This document shows, one piece after another, positions 6,151-14,665 of a stretch of DNA of 20,584 bases (position 1 is the first letter of the stretch; the number at the start of each line of letters is the position of its first letter). The DNA comes from a virus. The stretch is from positions 1-20,584 of the IMG/VR virus record IMGVR_UViG_3300023172_000253. One strand, written 5' to 3'. The notes beneath the pieces were generated by a model that saw only the letters and a program-made list of their open reading frames with translations, did no database searches and was not told where the DNA came from. The position numbers and the translations under genes are program-made.

Positions 6151-7474
6151 TTCATATCAAAACAGTCCTAATACTTTTAAAGCAAATGCATTTGAATTAA
6201 ATGAATTAAGGTTGTATACAAATTTAAATCAATCTGATCAATGGATTGATTTAAAAGCTAATGTAACATCAATTACAATCAAAGAAAGCTTATTTACAAA
6301 TGGATTAACTGCAGAGATAAGAGTTGAAGATGCTAGAAGTTTATTAGAAGCTTTTAAAATAACAGGTAATGAAAAAATTGAATTGCATATATCAAGAAGT
6401 GAAATAACTGGAGAAACTAAAGAATATAAGTTTGATTTATATATTGCTGAAATTAATGAATATTCACGAACACAAGCTGGTATGCAATCTTATAATTTAA
6501 AATGCATTTCATTACATCTTTATAATAATCAATTTATTACTCTTGTTAAACCATTTAATGGTTCATATGGTAGTATTATTAAAGACATATGTAAAACAAA
6601 TCTTAAAATATCAAACGATAAATTAGATATTAGCACATCAACTGGTGTAGGTAAAGGTATATTTCCAAGATTAAAACCACATAGTGCAATACAATGGTTA
6701 TTAAAAAATTGTATTGATAATGGAACACCATTCTTTTTTTATGAAACAATACAAGGTAAAGTTAAATTAAAATCATATAAAGAATTATTAGATCAAGATG
6801 TTTATGCTGAATATAATAATTTACCATTTCTTGATAATGATATAACAAAAAATGATAATGCAATTGATGCTTTTAATGAAGAATTAAGAAAAATTAGATC
6901 TCTTTCATCTGATTTTAATATATCAAAATTTAAATCTGCGTCTGAAGGCGTATATGGTTCTCAAGTATTTAATCTTGATATAGCTACTAAAAAAATGGAA
7001 AAGATTGTTTATAATTTTAAAGATGATCCTATTAAAAGATTAAATGAACATAAATCATTTAGTAGTAATGTTGAGTTTCTTGATAGAAAATTAGATACAC
7101 ATACAGAAGGCAAAAATTATTTTATATCAAAAAATAGTTTAGCATTTAATAATCTCAAAAATTATCATAATGCATTTGGCCAAGATAATTTAGAAGCTTC
7201 GTCAAGATTATATAATTTAAACTCATTAACTCAAGAATTTACCATTCCAGGAGATTTTGATTTAGAACTTGGTGGTTTAGTAGATTTATATATACAAAAA
7301 GTTGGTGCTGATGCAAATGAAGAAGCAAAAGATCAATATCTATCAGGAAAATATTTAGTAGCAGGTAAAGTACATACTTTTACAGGTCAAGGTTATTATA
7401 TGAAAGTTAAATTGAAAAAAGATTCTTTCTTAGAAAGTGCAGATGAAATATTAAAAATTACTAGAGATGAATAA
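6143..7474 (+). CDS. gp27: gp27-like baseplate hub protein
   Basis: This 443-residue protein sits directly before the gp5 spike gene and has the pattern of the gp27/gpD hub family. It starts with beta strands (residues 30-60: LKANVTSITIKESLFTNG), has DLYIAEINEYSRTQAGMQSY near residues 100-119, and contains the conserved hub segment GIFPRLKPHSAIQWLLKNCI at residues 172-191, followed by PFFFYETIQGKVKLKSY. The C-terminal half ends with LTQEFTIPGDFDLELGGLVD and a strand holding GKYLVAGKVHTF, a typical hub-family ending. T4 gp27 has about 391 residues and forms a trimeric ring that seats gp5 and the tube. The ATG lies 8 bases inside gp53 and its TAA overlaps the gp5 ATG (TAATG), consistent with coupled hub synthesis. 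Confidence 0.8.
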   Translation: MLSSYQNSPNTFKANAFELNELRLYTNLNQSDQWIDLKANVTSITIKESLFTNGLTAEIRVEDARSLLEAFKITGNEKIELHISRSEITGETKEYKFDLYIAEINEYSRTQAGMQSYNLKCISLHLYNNQFITLVKPFNGSYGSIIKDICKTNLKISNDKLDISTSTGVGKGIFPRLKPHSAIQWLLKNCIDNGTPFFFYETIQGKVKLKSYKELLDQDVYAEYNNLPFLDNDITKNDNAIDAFNEELRKIRSLSSDFNISKFKSASEGVYGSQVFNLDIATKKMEKIVYNFKDDPIKRLNEHKSFSSNVEFLDRKLDTHTEGKNYFISKNSLAFNNLKNYHNAFGQDNLEASSRLYNLNSLTQEFTIPGDFDLELGGLVDLYIQKVGADANEEAKDQYLSGKYLVAGKVHTFTGQGYYMKVKLKKDSFLESADEILKITRDE

Positions 7475-8814
7475 TGATAAGAGATGATATGTATTTAAGC
7501 ACTCAATTCTCCTGGTTTACAGGAGTAGTTGAAGATAGATTTGATCCCGAAGAAATGAATCGTGTAAAGGTTCGTTGCTTTGGTTTTCATACGGAAGATA
7601 AAAAAATACTTAGCACTGAAGATTTACCTTGGGCCACAGTGATGATGCCAGTAGGAGATGCCGGAACATCTGGTATCGGAACAACTCCTCATGGATTAAT
7701 GGAAGGTAGCTGGGTAGTTGGATTTTTTAGAGATGGCCCAAGTGCTCAAGATCCAATTATTATGGGTTCAATTGCTAGTAAATCTTCACAAGATGATAAA
7801 TCAAAAGGATTTACTGGATTAAACTATCCTACTGGAGATTATATTGGCAAAAGCGATGTTAATTTTTCAGCCAGAGAATCAGAATACCAAAAAGGTAATT
7901 CATATCTAAGTAGAAGTGATGAAGGAACTAAAGACCCAGTTCAAACTGCATCACCTGCAAAAGTTACTTCAGTTTCTGAAGATAAGCCTGATAGTTATTA
8001 TGAAAGAAAGACTTGGTCTGAATTGGAGCCACTAAATGGTTCAATACCAGAATATCCATATAATAAAGTTTATGAATCAGAAGGTGGACATATCAATGAA
8101 ATAGATGATACGCCTGGTTCACTTAGAACAAATAGACAACATGCTTCAGGAACTTTTGAAGAAATTTATAATGATGGAACAAGAAATGTAAAAATTATTG
8201 GTGATGATTATGAAGTTGTTTTAAATAAAAAAAATATTCATATCAAAGGTAATATGAATATGACAGTAGAGGGTGATCTTCGACAATTAGTATATGGCAA
8301 TTATCATTTGGAAGTACAAAAAGATTTTACAATGAATATTCATGGTAGTATACAACAAAAGATTGGTGGTAATTTAGAAACAGAAGTTGTACGAGGCAGA
8401 AGTACTAATATAGGAACGAATGATAATTTAACCGTCATTAATGATTTAAATGAAAATATATTAAATGATAAGATATCAACAATAGGTAATGATTCATTCT
8501 ATCAAATAACAAATGATTTAGGAATTAATGCATTTAATGATATGAGTTTATTTAGTGGTGGAAAATACTCACAAAGCTCAACTGGAGATTATGCAGTTGC
8601 ATCAGGTGGTAATATGAAGTTTGGTACAACAGGTAATCTAACAGAAGAAATAGATGGTACACATACCTTATCTTGTGCCACAGCAGCTTTAGTATATGAT
8701 GCTGGAGAAATTACAGTAAATGATATAACACAAACACAACACATACATCCACAGACTGGAGGAACCGTAGCTGATGGCGATGCTAATGTGGATGTTGGAT
8801 TACCAACAGGATAA
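7474..8814 (+). CDS. gp5: gp5-like baseplate spike protein without lysozyme domain
   Basis: This 446-residue protein has an N-terminal OB-fold domain (about residues 10-105). It includes FTGVVEDRFDPEEMNRVKVR, then LPWATVMMPVGDAG, a Gly-rich turn, GSWVVGFFRDG and DPIIMGSIASK. Residues 110-205 are a polar linker that replaces the lysozyme domain of T4 gp5 (about 575 residues). I see no T4-lysozyme catalytic pattern. Residues 210-410 are short repeated beta strands with alternating Gly/Asn turns, typical of the trimeric beta-helix needle. The last 25 residues hold H423-x-H425 in QHIHPQTGG, like the iron-binding HxH tip of P2 gpV-type spikes. It would be the central puncturing needle on the gp27 ring. 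The ATG overlaps the gp27 stop, and the next gene follows after 3 bases. Confidence 0.87.
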   Translation: MIRDDMYLSTQFSWFTGVVEDRFDPEEMNRVKVRCFGFHTEDKKILSTEDLPWATVMMPVGDAGTSGIGTTPHGLMEGSWVVGFFRDGPSAQDPIIMGSIASKSSQDDKSKGFTGLNYPTGDYIGKSDVNFSARESEYQKGNSYLSRSDEGTKDPVQTASPAKVTSVSEDKPDSYYERKTWSELEPLNGSIPEYPYNKVYESEGGHINEIDDTPGSLRTNRQHASGTFEEIYNDGTRNVKIIGDDYEVVLNKKNIHIKGNMNMTVEGDLRQLVYGNYHLEVQKDFTMNIHGSIQQKIGGNLETEVVRGRSTNIGTNDNLTVINDLNENILNDKISTIGNDSFYQITNDLGINAFNDMSLFSGGKYSQSSTGDYAVASGGNMKFGTTGNLTEEIDGTHTLSCATAALVYDAGEITVNDITQTQHIHPQTGGTVADGDANVDVGLPTG

Positions 8815-8817
8815 TAT

Positions 8818-9675
8818 ATGGCGATTTGTGGAAAGAACGAAGCCTTAGATAAAGTTAAGGATAAAGCAAAAGAATTAAAAGATCTATTACAAGGTGGTAA
8901 AGATCAATTAGCCGCAATGCAAGCAAAACTTGATGCTATTAAAATTGATTTAGATTCTTTTAAACCTGAATTACCAAGCATTGATAGTTTACAACAACAA
9001 TTATTAGGCCTTGCAGGTATTTCAACTGAATCAGAATTATCAACAAAAATAGCGGAATTAAAAGAAAAGTTCAAATCGGCAGTTCCTGATTTTGATGGAC
9101 TGATTAGTTCTTTAGGATTAGATAGTTTTCCACCTTCAATTAGTTTTGATAGTATTTGTGCACAAGTACCAAATGTAGAAGAAAAAAATGGCGAAGTAAA
9201 AGAACAACCTACTGAACCAAAAGTACCAGAAGAAGAGCCCGTCGCTGAAGAGCCAACACCAGTTGTAGAAAAATTAGAAGAAGAATATAATCGTCATTAT
9301 ATGATGTTTTTACATAATCTTACAACAAATAGAATTGCTAAACGAGCTAAGACAATACCGGAAAAGAAAAAAATACAACAACAGTTTTTAGACTTAACAT
9401 GGCCAGAAAAATTTATTGAAGTGGCTCTAGCAGGTGGATCTACATTTGATGATTTGAAATATCTTTCATACACTGAAGCTGAATTAAAGGAACAACAAAC
9501 ACAACTTTTAAATCAATATCCAAATGTAACATGGGATTTTAAAACTGAAGGCCAAATATGGGCAAAGACATATGCTGAATTTAAATCAAGTGATATTGGT
9601 GCTAACACGGGATCTTTTTCAACTGCAGCCTCTGAATTAGTGACAAGTAGACTTAAAAAATTAGAACAATCATAA
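8818..9675 (+). CDS. Unrecognised structural-region protein: coiled coil, Pro/Glu linker, C-terminal helical domain
   Basis: A 285-residue protein with no name I can assign with confidence. Residues 7-47 are charged with regular Leu/Ile spacing, probably a coiled coil. Residues 50-120 are helical, with Pro-Ser turns, and end in SFDSICAQVPNV. Residues 121-152 are a low-complexity linker rich in Pro, Glu and Val. Residues 153-285 form a second helical domain with Trp/Tyr residues (LTWPEKFIE, YPNVTWDFKTEGQIWAKTYA). No signal peptide or membrane helix is seen. It lies between the gp5 spike and gp25, 3 bases after gp5, so it is probably a hub- or spike-associated virion protein. I recall similar proteins after gp5 in cyanophages annotated only as structural. 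An acidic linker joining two domains could bridge hub and wedge; that is speculation. Confidence 0.75.
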   Translation: MAICGKNEALDKVKDKAKELKDLLQGGKDQLAAMQAKLDAIKIDLDSFKPELPSIDSLQQQLLGLAGISTESELSTKIAELKEKFKSAVPDFDGLISSLGLDSFPPSISFDSICAQVPNVEEKNGEVKEQPTEPKVPEEEPVAEEPTPVVEKLEEEYNRHYMMFLHNLTTNRIAKRAKTIPEKKKIQQQFLDLTWPEKFIEVALAGGSTFDDLKYLSYTEAELKEQQTQLLNQYPNVTWDFKTEGQIWAKTYAEFKSSDIGANTGSFSTAASELVTSRLKKLEQS

Positions 9676-9681
9676 AAGTAA

Positions 9682-9689
9682 TATAAATA
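9682..9689 (+). promoter_or_regulatory. T4-type late promoter fused to the gp25 start (leaderless candidate)
   Basis: An exact TATAAATA. With the usual -13 to -6 placement, +1 falls on base 9695, the A of the gp25 ATG. The 19 bases between the upstream stop and the ATG contain no Shine-Dalgarno. The same box-to-start layout occurs on the minus strand at 3961-3945. Confidence 0.6.
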
Positions 9690-9694
9690 GTTAT

Positions 9695-10144
9695 ATGGCT
9701 AGTTTAACAACATCAGATAAATCAATAACAGGAGATATAACTCAAGCTAAAGTCGTTTCAAAAAAGAAACCTTGGAGAGATTTAGATTTATCCTTAAAGA
9801 TACACCCAATACGAAAGGATATTATACCTTTGAAAGATGATGCTGCAATTAAGAATGCTGTAAAAAATTTATTGGTAAGTAATTTTTATGAAAGACCTTT
9901 TTCTCAAGATAAGGGAGCAAATTTAAGAGGTCTTCTATTTGAGCCAGCTGATGCAATTACTCGTATATCAATAAAAGAAAACATAAGACAAGTTATAAAA
10001 AAATACGAGCCTAGAGTATTAATTAAAAATATAATTGTAAAAGAAAAGGCTGATCAAAATGCATATTTTGTAAAAGTATTTTTTAAAATAAAAGAATTTG
10101 ACACTAGTGAAAGTGTTGAAATAATATTACGAAGGTTAAAGTAA
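9695..10144 (+). CDS. gp25: gp25-like baseplate wedge protein
   Basis: This 149-residue protein belongs to the GPW/gp25 family. It has the family core PWRDLDLSLKIHP, then DAAIKNAVKNLLVSNFYERP, the Gly-x-x-Leu-Arg-Gly-Leu-Leu-Phe-Glu segment, a helix, and the hallmark EPR motif at residues 105-107 (KKYEPRVLI), followed by two beta strands. T4 gp25 has 132 residues and lies at the base of the sheath, where it nucleates sheath assembly; the family is shared with type VI secretion TssE. The N-terminal 25 residues are polar and likely flexible. There is no Shine-Dalgarno, and the predicted late-promoter +1 coincides with the ATG, so the transcript may be leaderless. gp6 follows after one base. Confidence 0.93.
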   Translation: MASLTTSDKSITGDITQAKVVSKKKPWRDLDLSLKIHPIRKDIIPLKDDAAIKNAVKNLLVSNFYERPFSQDKGANLRGLLFEPADAITRISIKENIRQVIKKYEPRVLIKNIIVKEKADQNAYFVKVFFKIKEFDTSESVEIILRRLK

Positions 10145-10145
10145 A

Positions 10146-12014
10146 ATGGCAACAAATTTAAATGTAACCGAATTAGATTTTGCAGATATAAAGAAAAATC
10201 TAAAAAACTATCTTAAACAACAATCTGAATTTAATGATTATGATTTTGAAGGCTCAGGCTTAAGTGTGTTATTAGATGTATTAGCATATAATACTCATTA
10301 TAATGCATTAAATGCTCATTATTCATTAAATGAAGCATTCCTTGACTCAGCTCAAATCAGAGGTAATGTAGTTACAAGAGCAAAGCTTCTTGGATATGTT
10401 CCAAGGTCTATATTATCACCAAGAGCACAAGTTAATTTAGTGGTAGATGTTTCATCTGAAGTTGGTACTAAACCTTCTGTTCTTTCACTACCAAGAGGAA
10501 CAAAATTAAATACCGTGATTGAAGGTGAAGAATTTCAATATGTAGTATTAGAAACACAGCAAGCTAATTTGGTAGGTAATACATATACATTTAGTAATGT
10601 TGTAATTACAGAAGGTACAATTAGAACACTTAAATATAGAGTTGATAATGATATAGAGAATCAAAAATTTCAACTCTCAGATTTTAATGCAGATTCTTCA
10701 ACATTACGAGTAAGAGTACAAGCAAATGAAGAATCAAGTTCATATGATATATACACTAAATTTGAATCTCTTAAAAACGTAGATTCAACGAGCAAAATAT
10801 ATTATATACAAGAAAATGCATCAGGTTATTATGAAATATTTTTTGGTGATGGTGTAACAGGATTTAAACCATCTAATAATAATATTGTCACACTAGATTA
10901 TGTTATTACTGAAGGTGCAGAAAGTAATGGTGCTAATGTATTTTCTATGGTAGATAATATAAGTGGATATTCAAATATTGCCGTTACTACAGCAGTAAAA
11001 GCTGCAGGTGGTGCTGAGGCTGAAACATTAGAATCAATACGATTTAATGCACCGCTAACATTTACAACTCAAAACAGAGCAGTTACTTCAGACGACTATG
11101 CTGCGATTATTAAAAAGGAATTTAGTAATATTGATTCAATATCAACATGGGGTGGAGAAGACAATGATCCACCAGATTATGGTAGAGTTTATATAGCAAT
11201 TAAACCACTCTTATCTGAAACATTAACCACAGCTGAGAAAACAGATATTACTGGTGCGATATTAAAAGGTAAGAATGTAGTATCAATCACACCACAAATT
11301 GTTGATCCAAACTTTACATATTTAGAATTAGATACATTCTTTAAATATAATCCAAATCTAACAGACAGAAGTTCTGTTGAATTGCAATCAGTTGTCAGAG
11401 ATACAATTTCAGATTATAACTTTAATAACCTCAATAAATTTGATGGTGTGTTTAGACATTCACAACTCACTAGAGCAATTGATTCAGCTGATCCATCAAT
11501 ATTAAACACTGTTGTAAGACCAAGAATGTTTCAATATATCACACCCACCGTTGATACGAATAATGTTGTCGAGTTACAAAATCATACTCTTACTTTTGTA
11601 GCTCCATTCTATCAATCAGGTTCATCAACTGATTTTATTCTTACATCAACAGCATTTGGTCTTGCAGCAGCTCCAACTACTAATCATTTCTTTGGAGATG
11701 AACCAATTGCAGGCTCAGTAAATCGAAGAGTCTTTGTATACAAAGTTGTTAATGGGCAAAATGTAACAGTTATTAGTGATGCTGGATTATTAGAGCCTAC
11801 ACTTGGTAAACTTACATTAAATAATTTTAGACCTAATAACACAAATAGAATACGATTAACCATAATACCAGATTCTCTTGATCTTGCTCCAAAAAGAGAT
11901 CAGTTAATTTCAATTGATAATAATTTTGTTACAATAACACCACAAATTGATACAATTGCAGTAGCTGGTTCTTCTGGCTCAATTACATATACAACAACAT
12001 CGAGATTTAAGTAA
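10146..12014 (+). CDS. gp6: gp6-like baseplate wedge protein
   Basis: This 622-residue protein matches gp6 of T4-like phages (T4 gp6 is 660 residues), a relative of the P2 gpJ baseplate J family. The N-terminus shows LDFADIKKNLKNYLK, then a Glu-Gly-Ser-Gly-Leu-Ser motif and LLDVLAYNTHYNALNAHYSL at residues 45-64. Next come NEAFLDSAQIRGNVVTRAKL and a beta-rich Pro/Gly stretch with LPRGT. The middle has YEIFFGDGVTGFKP, the J-family core, and SDDYAAIIKKEFSNI about residue 318. The C-terminal part is beta-rich. In T4 two gp6 chains form the wedge core with gp7 and build the ring around the hub. It starts one base after gp25, and its TAA overlaps the next ATG (TAATG). Confidence 0.92.
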   Translation: MATNLNVTELDFADIKKNLKNYLKQQSEFNDYDFEGSGLSVLLDVLAYNTHYNALNAHYSLNEAFLDSAQIRGNVVTRAKLLGYVPRSILSPRAQVNLVVDVSSEVGTKPSVLSLPRGTKLNTVIEGEEFQYVVLETQQANLVGNTYTFSNVVITEGTIRTLKYRVDNDIENQKFQLSDFNADSSTLRVRVQANEESSSYDIYTKFESLKNVDSTSKIYYIQENASGYYEIFFGDGVTGFKPSNNNIVTLDYVITEGAESNGANVFSMVDNISGYSNIAVTTAVKAAGGAEAETLESIRFNAPLTFTTQNRAVTSDDYAAIIKKEFSNIDSISTWGGEDNDPPDYGRVYIAIKPLLSETLTTAEKTDITGAILKGKNVVSITPQIVDPNFTYLELDTFFKYNPNLTDRSSVELQSVVRDTISDYNFNNLNKFDGVFRHSQLTRAIDSADPSILNTVVRPRMFQYITPTVDTNNVVELQNHTLTFVAPFYQSGSSTDFILTSTAFGLAAAPTTNHFFGDEPIAGSVNRRVFVYKVVNGQNVTVISDAGLLEPTLGKLTLNNFRPNNTNRIRLTIIPDSLDLAPKRDQLISIDNNFVTITPQIDTIAVAGSSGSITYTTTSRFK

Positions 12015-14653
12015 TGGCTCATAGAAGTTCTTTATCACCAGGTATCGTAGAGGTTGAAAACTCTACATTGCATGAAACAAAAGAAGATATTCGTATTGAT
12101 CAATTAATTCCTGCTGATATATTAGAAGATAGAACTAAATTAAAACAATTTTTAGAAGCTTATTATACGTTCATGAATATGGACGAATTTATCTATCAGG
12201 AAACTGAAACATTTAATGATGTTGTATTAGATAATCTTGCAAGATTTAGAATACCAGATCCAAATAACGAAAACAATAGATTCTTTACAGACGAAACAGG
12301 CGCTGACTCTACTCTTATATTAACATCACCTACAGGTACTACTGTTAATATATCTTTAAGTGATATTAATGTTTCAATTACAAATGGTAATGAATTACCT
12401 GGATCACTTGCAGAAGTAACATCAGAAGTTGGTAAAACATTTACTGTCTTAAGTTTAAATGGTTATAATGGTTATACAGCAACACTTACAACAATAGTTA
12501 AATACTGGGTAGGTCCAGGTCCATCATGGGTCATGAATAACATTGAAGCTGCGATGGATATTGATCGCAATGAGACTAATTATTTAGAACTCATGCAAAA
12601 AGAAATTGCTGCAGCTATTCCAAGAGATGTTACTGTAAATAAAAGAAATCTTTATAAACGTATTATTGATTTCTATAAGTTAAGAGGAAGCTCTGATTCA
12701 ATTGAAATCTTTTTTAGGCTTCTTTTTAATGATAGTGTAGAAGTTGAGTTTCCATATAATGAAACCTTGGTACCATCATCTGGAGATTGGGATCAGCCAG
12801 CTACAGTTACCTCAATAGTAAATGGAGTAGTTACAAATAGTTCTACTATTGTTATTAGTACAGCAAATGAAAATATTCGACTCTCATCTAAATTAGTATA
12901 TGGATCGATATATACAAAATTAAATGATATTCGTGTTGCTGGAATTAGTGGAACAACAATTACTCTTTCAGATCCCGTTAGTTTACCCGATGGTGCTATT
13001 ATTGAATTTGTACCTAGAGGTACTTATTTAGATAACAAAGGATTTCTATCATACAATATTAAGTTACAAGATAGTTTACGTTATCAAAAATTTAGTTATA
13101 TAATAAAAACTGGTAAAAACTTATCCGATTGGGAATACGCTTATGATAAATTAGTACATCCAGCTGGGTTTGTTTATTTTGCAGAGATATTAATCTTTTT
13201 AGAATTAGTTGATTCAACATTAACAGCAGCTTTAAACCAGGCTTCAATGCCACAAACACAACCTGGTGTTATTGGTCCAGAAGATATTCCATTACTTGTG
13301 GAAATGTTTGCTTCTACCTTTTTACCAAGTGCTGAAGCTAAAATACATAAAACAGGTACATTATCACTTTCATTAAAGAATGGAGTAATTAGTTCTATTA
13401 CAATAACAGATGGAGGAAGTGGATATATAGCACCTCCTGTAGTTACACCACAAGATTCAGGTACACCATCAGGAGTAGACGATACTGCAATATTAGTTGC
13501 TAATCTTGGAGCAGGAGAAGTAACAAGTATTTCAATTACAAATGGCGGTGAAGGATATAATATTCCTACACTTACAATTGCTCCTCCAACAAGAATTGTA
13601 TTTGATGGATCTGATTTTGGATTAGGTCAAACAGTCGATACAACAACAGATACAATTACACTTCAAGCAGCTGAGGTTTCTGCTTTGCCTATTGGCTCTG
13701 TAGTTACATATGATTCGGGAGGTAATTTAGCAATTGGTGGACTTGTTACTGGACAACAATATCGAGTTTTAGCAACTCCAACACCAACAACAATTCAATT
13801 AGAAGATCATATTAATTTTCCAGGTGTTGCAATTAACTTTAGTGGAGCTGGTGGTGGAACTGATCACGGCTTTACTGGTGAAACAGCAACTGCAACTGCA
13901 AGTAAAACTGATGGATTATTACAAAGTGTTACTATTGTAGAACCTGGATATGGTTATGCAAGTGCACCATCAATATCATTTAGTGGTATTGAACAATCAC
14001 CAGGTAGTGGAGTCGCACCAACTGTTACAATAGGTATAGATTCAAATGGAAGATTAGATGTTGATGATGTAACAATTAATACTGAAGGTGGTGGTTGGAC
14101 ATCATTATTTGCTACAGTAGCAGCTAATCCAAATGCAACATCAATTGCATCTGTATCTCTAGCAGGTTTAGCAGATAAAATATATACAACTGCACCAACA
14201 ATTGTATTTCCACAACCAACAGCAAAGGATACAGTAGGAAATCCGTTAAGTTCTAATGTATTAGCAACTGCTGAATTTACACTTGATTCTGAAGGAGAAA
14301 TAACAGGGGTAAATATAACTAATGCAGGTTTAGGTTATATAAATGATCCTATTGTACGAATTGGTAGTGCAGTAAGTAATGAACAAAGAGTGAAGGATAT
14401 GCAAGAAACTCTTGTTCTAAGCTTAAATCATCAAATAACTGATATTTATGGTGGTCTACAATATAATAATTTCAGAACCATAGATAATAATAGCTATTAT
14501 CAAAGGAAAGGCACTAATAACTTTTTCTCTAGTGCCAGAATATATAATACTAATCAAACAATTGAGTTTTTAGGTACAAATCAGATACAAACTATCGACT
14601 CAAGTGTTATAAATAACTATAATACGAATACTTTCGTACACATTGAAGAATAA
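12014..14653 (+). CDS. gp7-like baseplate wedge protein with multiple inserted beta modules
   Basis: An 879-residue protein in the gene 7 position, directly after gp6. The N-terminal core is helical (residues 30-80 and 172-260), with LKQFLEAYYTFMNMDEF, RNLYKRIIDFYKLRGSSDSI and FFRLLFNDSVEVEFPY followed by PSSGDWDQ. This is the pattern of a tail I/gp7-type wedge domain. Residues 85-165 are a beta insert. Residues 272-332 are module A (also in gp8), 450-525 hold two GGxGYxxP units, 530-612 another beta module, and 634-784 further GYxxxP units. Residues 785-879 return to a helical, Asn/Tyr-rich ending. T4 gp7 is longer (1032 residues) and I see no direct match to it, so the name rests on gene order and the helical core. 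Its start overlaps the gp6 stop. Confidence 0.6.
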   Translation: MAHRSSLSPGIVEVENSTLHETKEDIRIDQLIPADILEDRTKLKQFLEAYYTFMNMDEFIYQETETFNDVVLDNLARFRIPDPNNENNRFFTDETGADSTLILTSPTGTTVNISLSDINVSITNGNELPGSLAEVTSEVGKTFTVLSLNGYNGYTATLTTIVKYWVGPGPSWVMNNIEAAMDIDRNETNYLELMQKEIAAAIPRDVTVNKRNLYKRIIDFYKLRGSSDSIEIFFRLLFNDSVEVEFPYNETLVPSSGDWDQPATVTSIVNGVVTNSSTIVISTANENIRLSSKLVYGSIYTKLNDIRVAGISGTTITLSDPVSLPDGAIIEFVPRGTYLDNKGFLSYNIKLQDSLRYQKFSYIIKTGKNLSDWEYAYDKLVHPAGFVYFAEILIFLELVDSTLTAALNQASMPQTQPGVIGPEDIPLLVEMFASTFLPSAEAKIHKTGTLSLSLKNGVISSITITDGGSGYIAPPVVTPQDSGTPSGVDDTAILVANLGAGEVTSISITNGGEGYNIPTLTIAPPTRIVFDGSDFGLGQTVDTTTDTITLQAAEVSALPIGSVVTYDSGGNLAIGGLVTGQQYRVLATPTPTTIQLEDHINFPGVAINFSGAGGGTDHGFTGETATATASKTDGLLQSVTIVEPGYGYASAPSISFSGIEQSPGSGVAPTVTIGIDSNGRLDVDDVTINTEGGGWTSLFATVAANPNATSIASVSLAGLADKIYTTAPTIVFPQPTAKDTVGNPLSSNVLATAEFTLDSEGEITGVNITNAGLGYINDPIVRIGSAVSNEQRVKDMQETLVLSLNHQITDIYGGLQYNNFRTIDNNSYYQRKGTNNFFSSARIYNTNQTIEFLGTNQIQTIDSSVINNYNTNTFVHIEE
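13379..14366 (+). repeat. Dispersed GxITSITITxGGxGYxxxP beta repeats
   Basis: Protein-level repeats in the gp7-like product, at residues about 456-476, 501-522, 634-656 and 761-784, with a degenerate copy near 680-697. Each has Gly, a short Ser/Thr-Ile strand, Gly-Gly or a variant, Gly-Tyr, then a Pro about three residues later and a second strand. A related pair occurs in gp8 at residues 274-345. They are interrupted by another beta module at residues 530-612. Confidence 0.65.
14608..14615 (+). promoter_or_regulatory. T4-type late promoter inside the gp7-like gene, upstream of gp8
   Basis: An exact TATAAATA inside the 3' end of the preceding gene. The predicted +1 is about 14621, giving a leader of about 45 bases to the gp8 ATG with AAAGGAAAA as ribosome site. 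Confidence 0.5.
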
Positions 14654-14665
14654 AGGAAAACAATT

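Noticed and set aside
7803-8090. Linker region of gp5 checked for a diverged lysozyme domain
   Set aside because: The segment is too short and polar, with no Glu/Asp/Thr catalytic pattern of T4 lysozyme.
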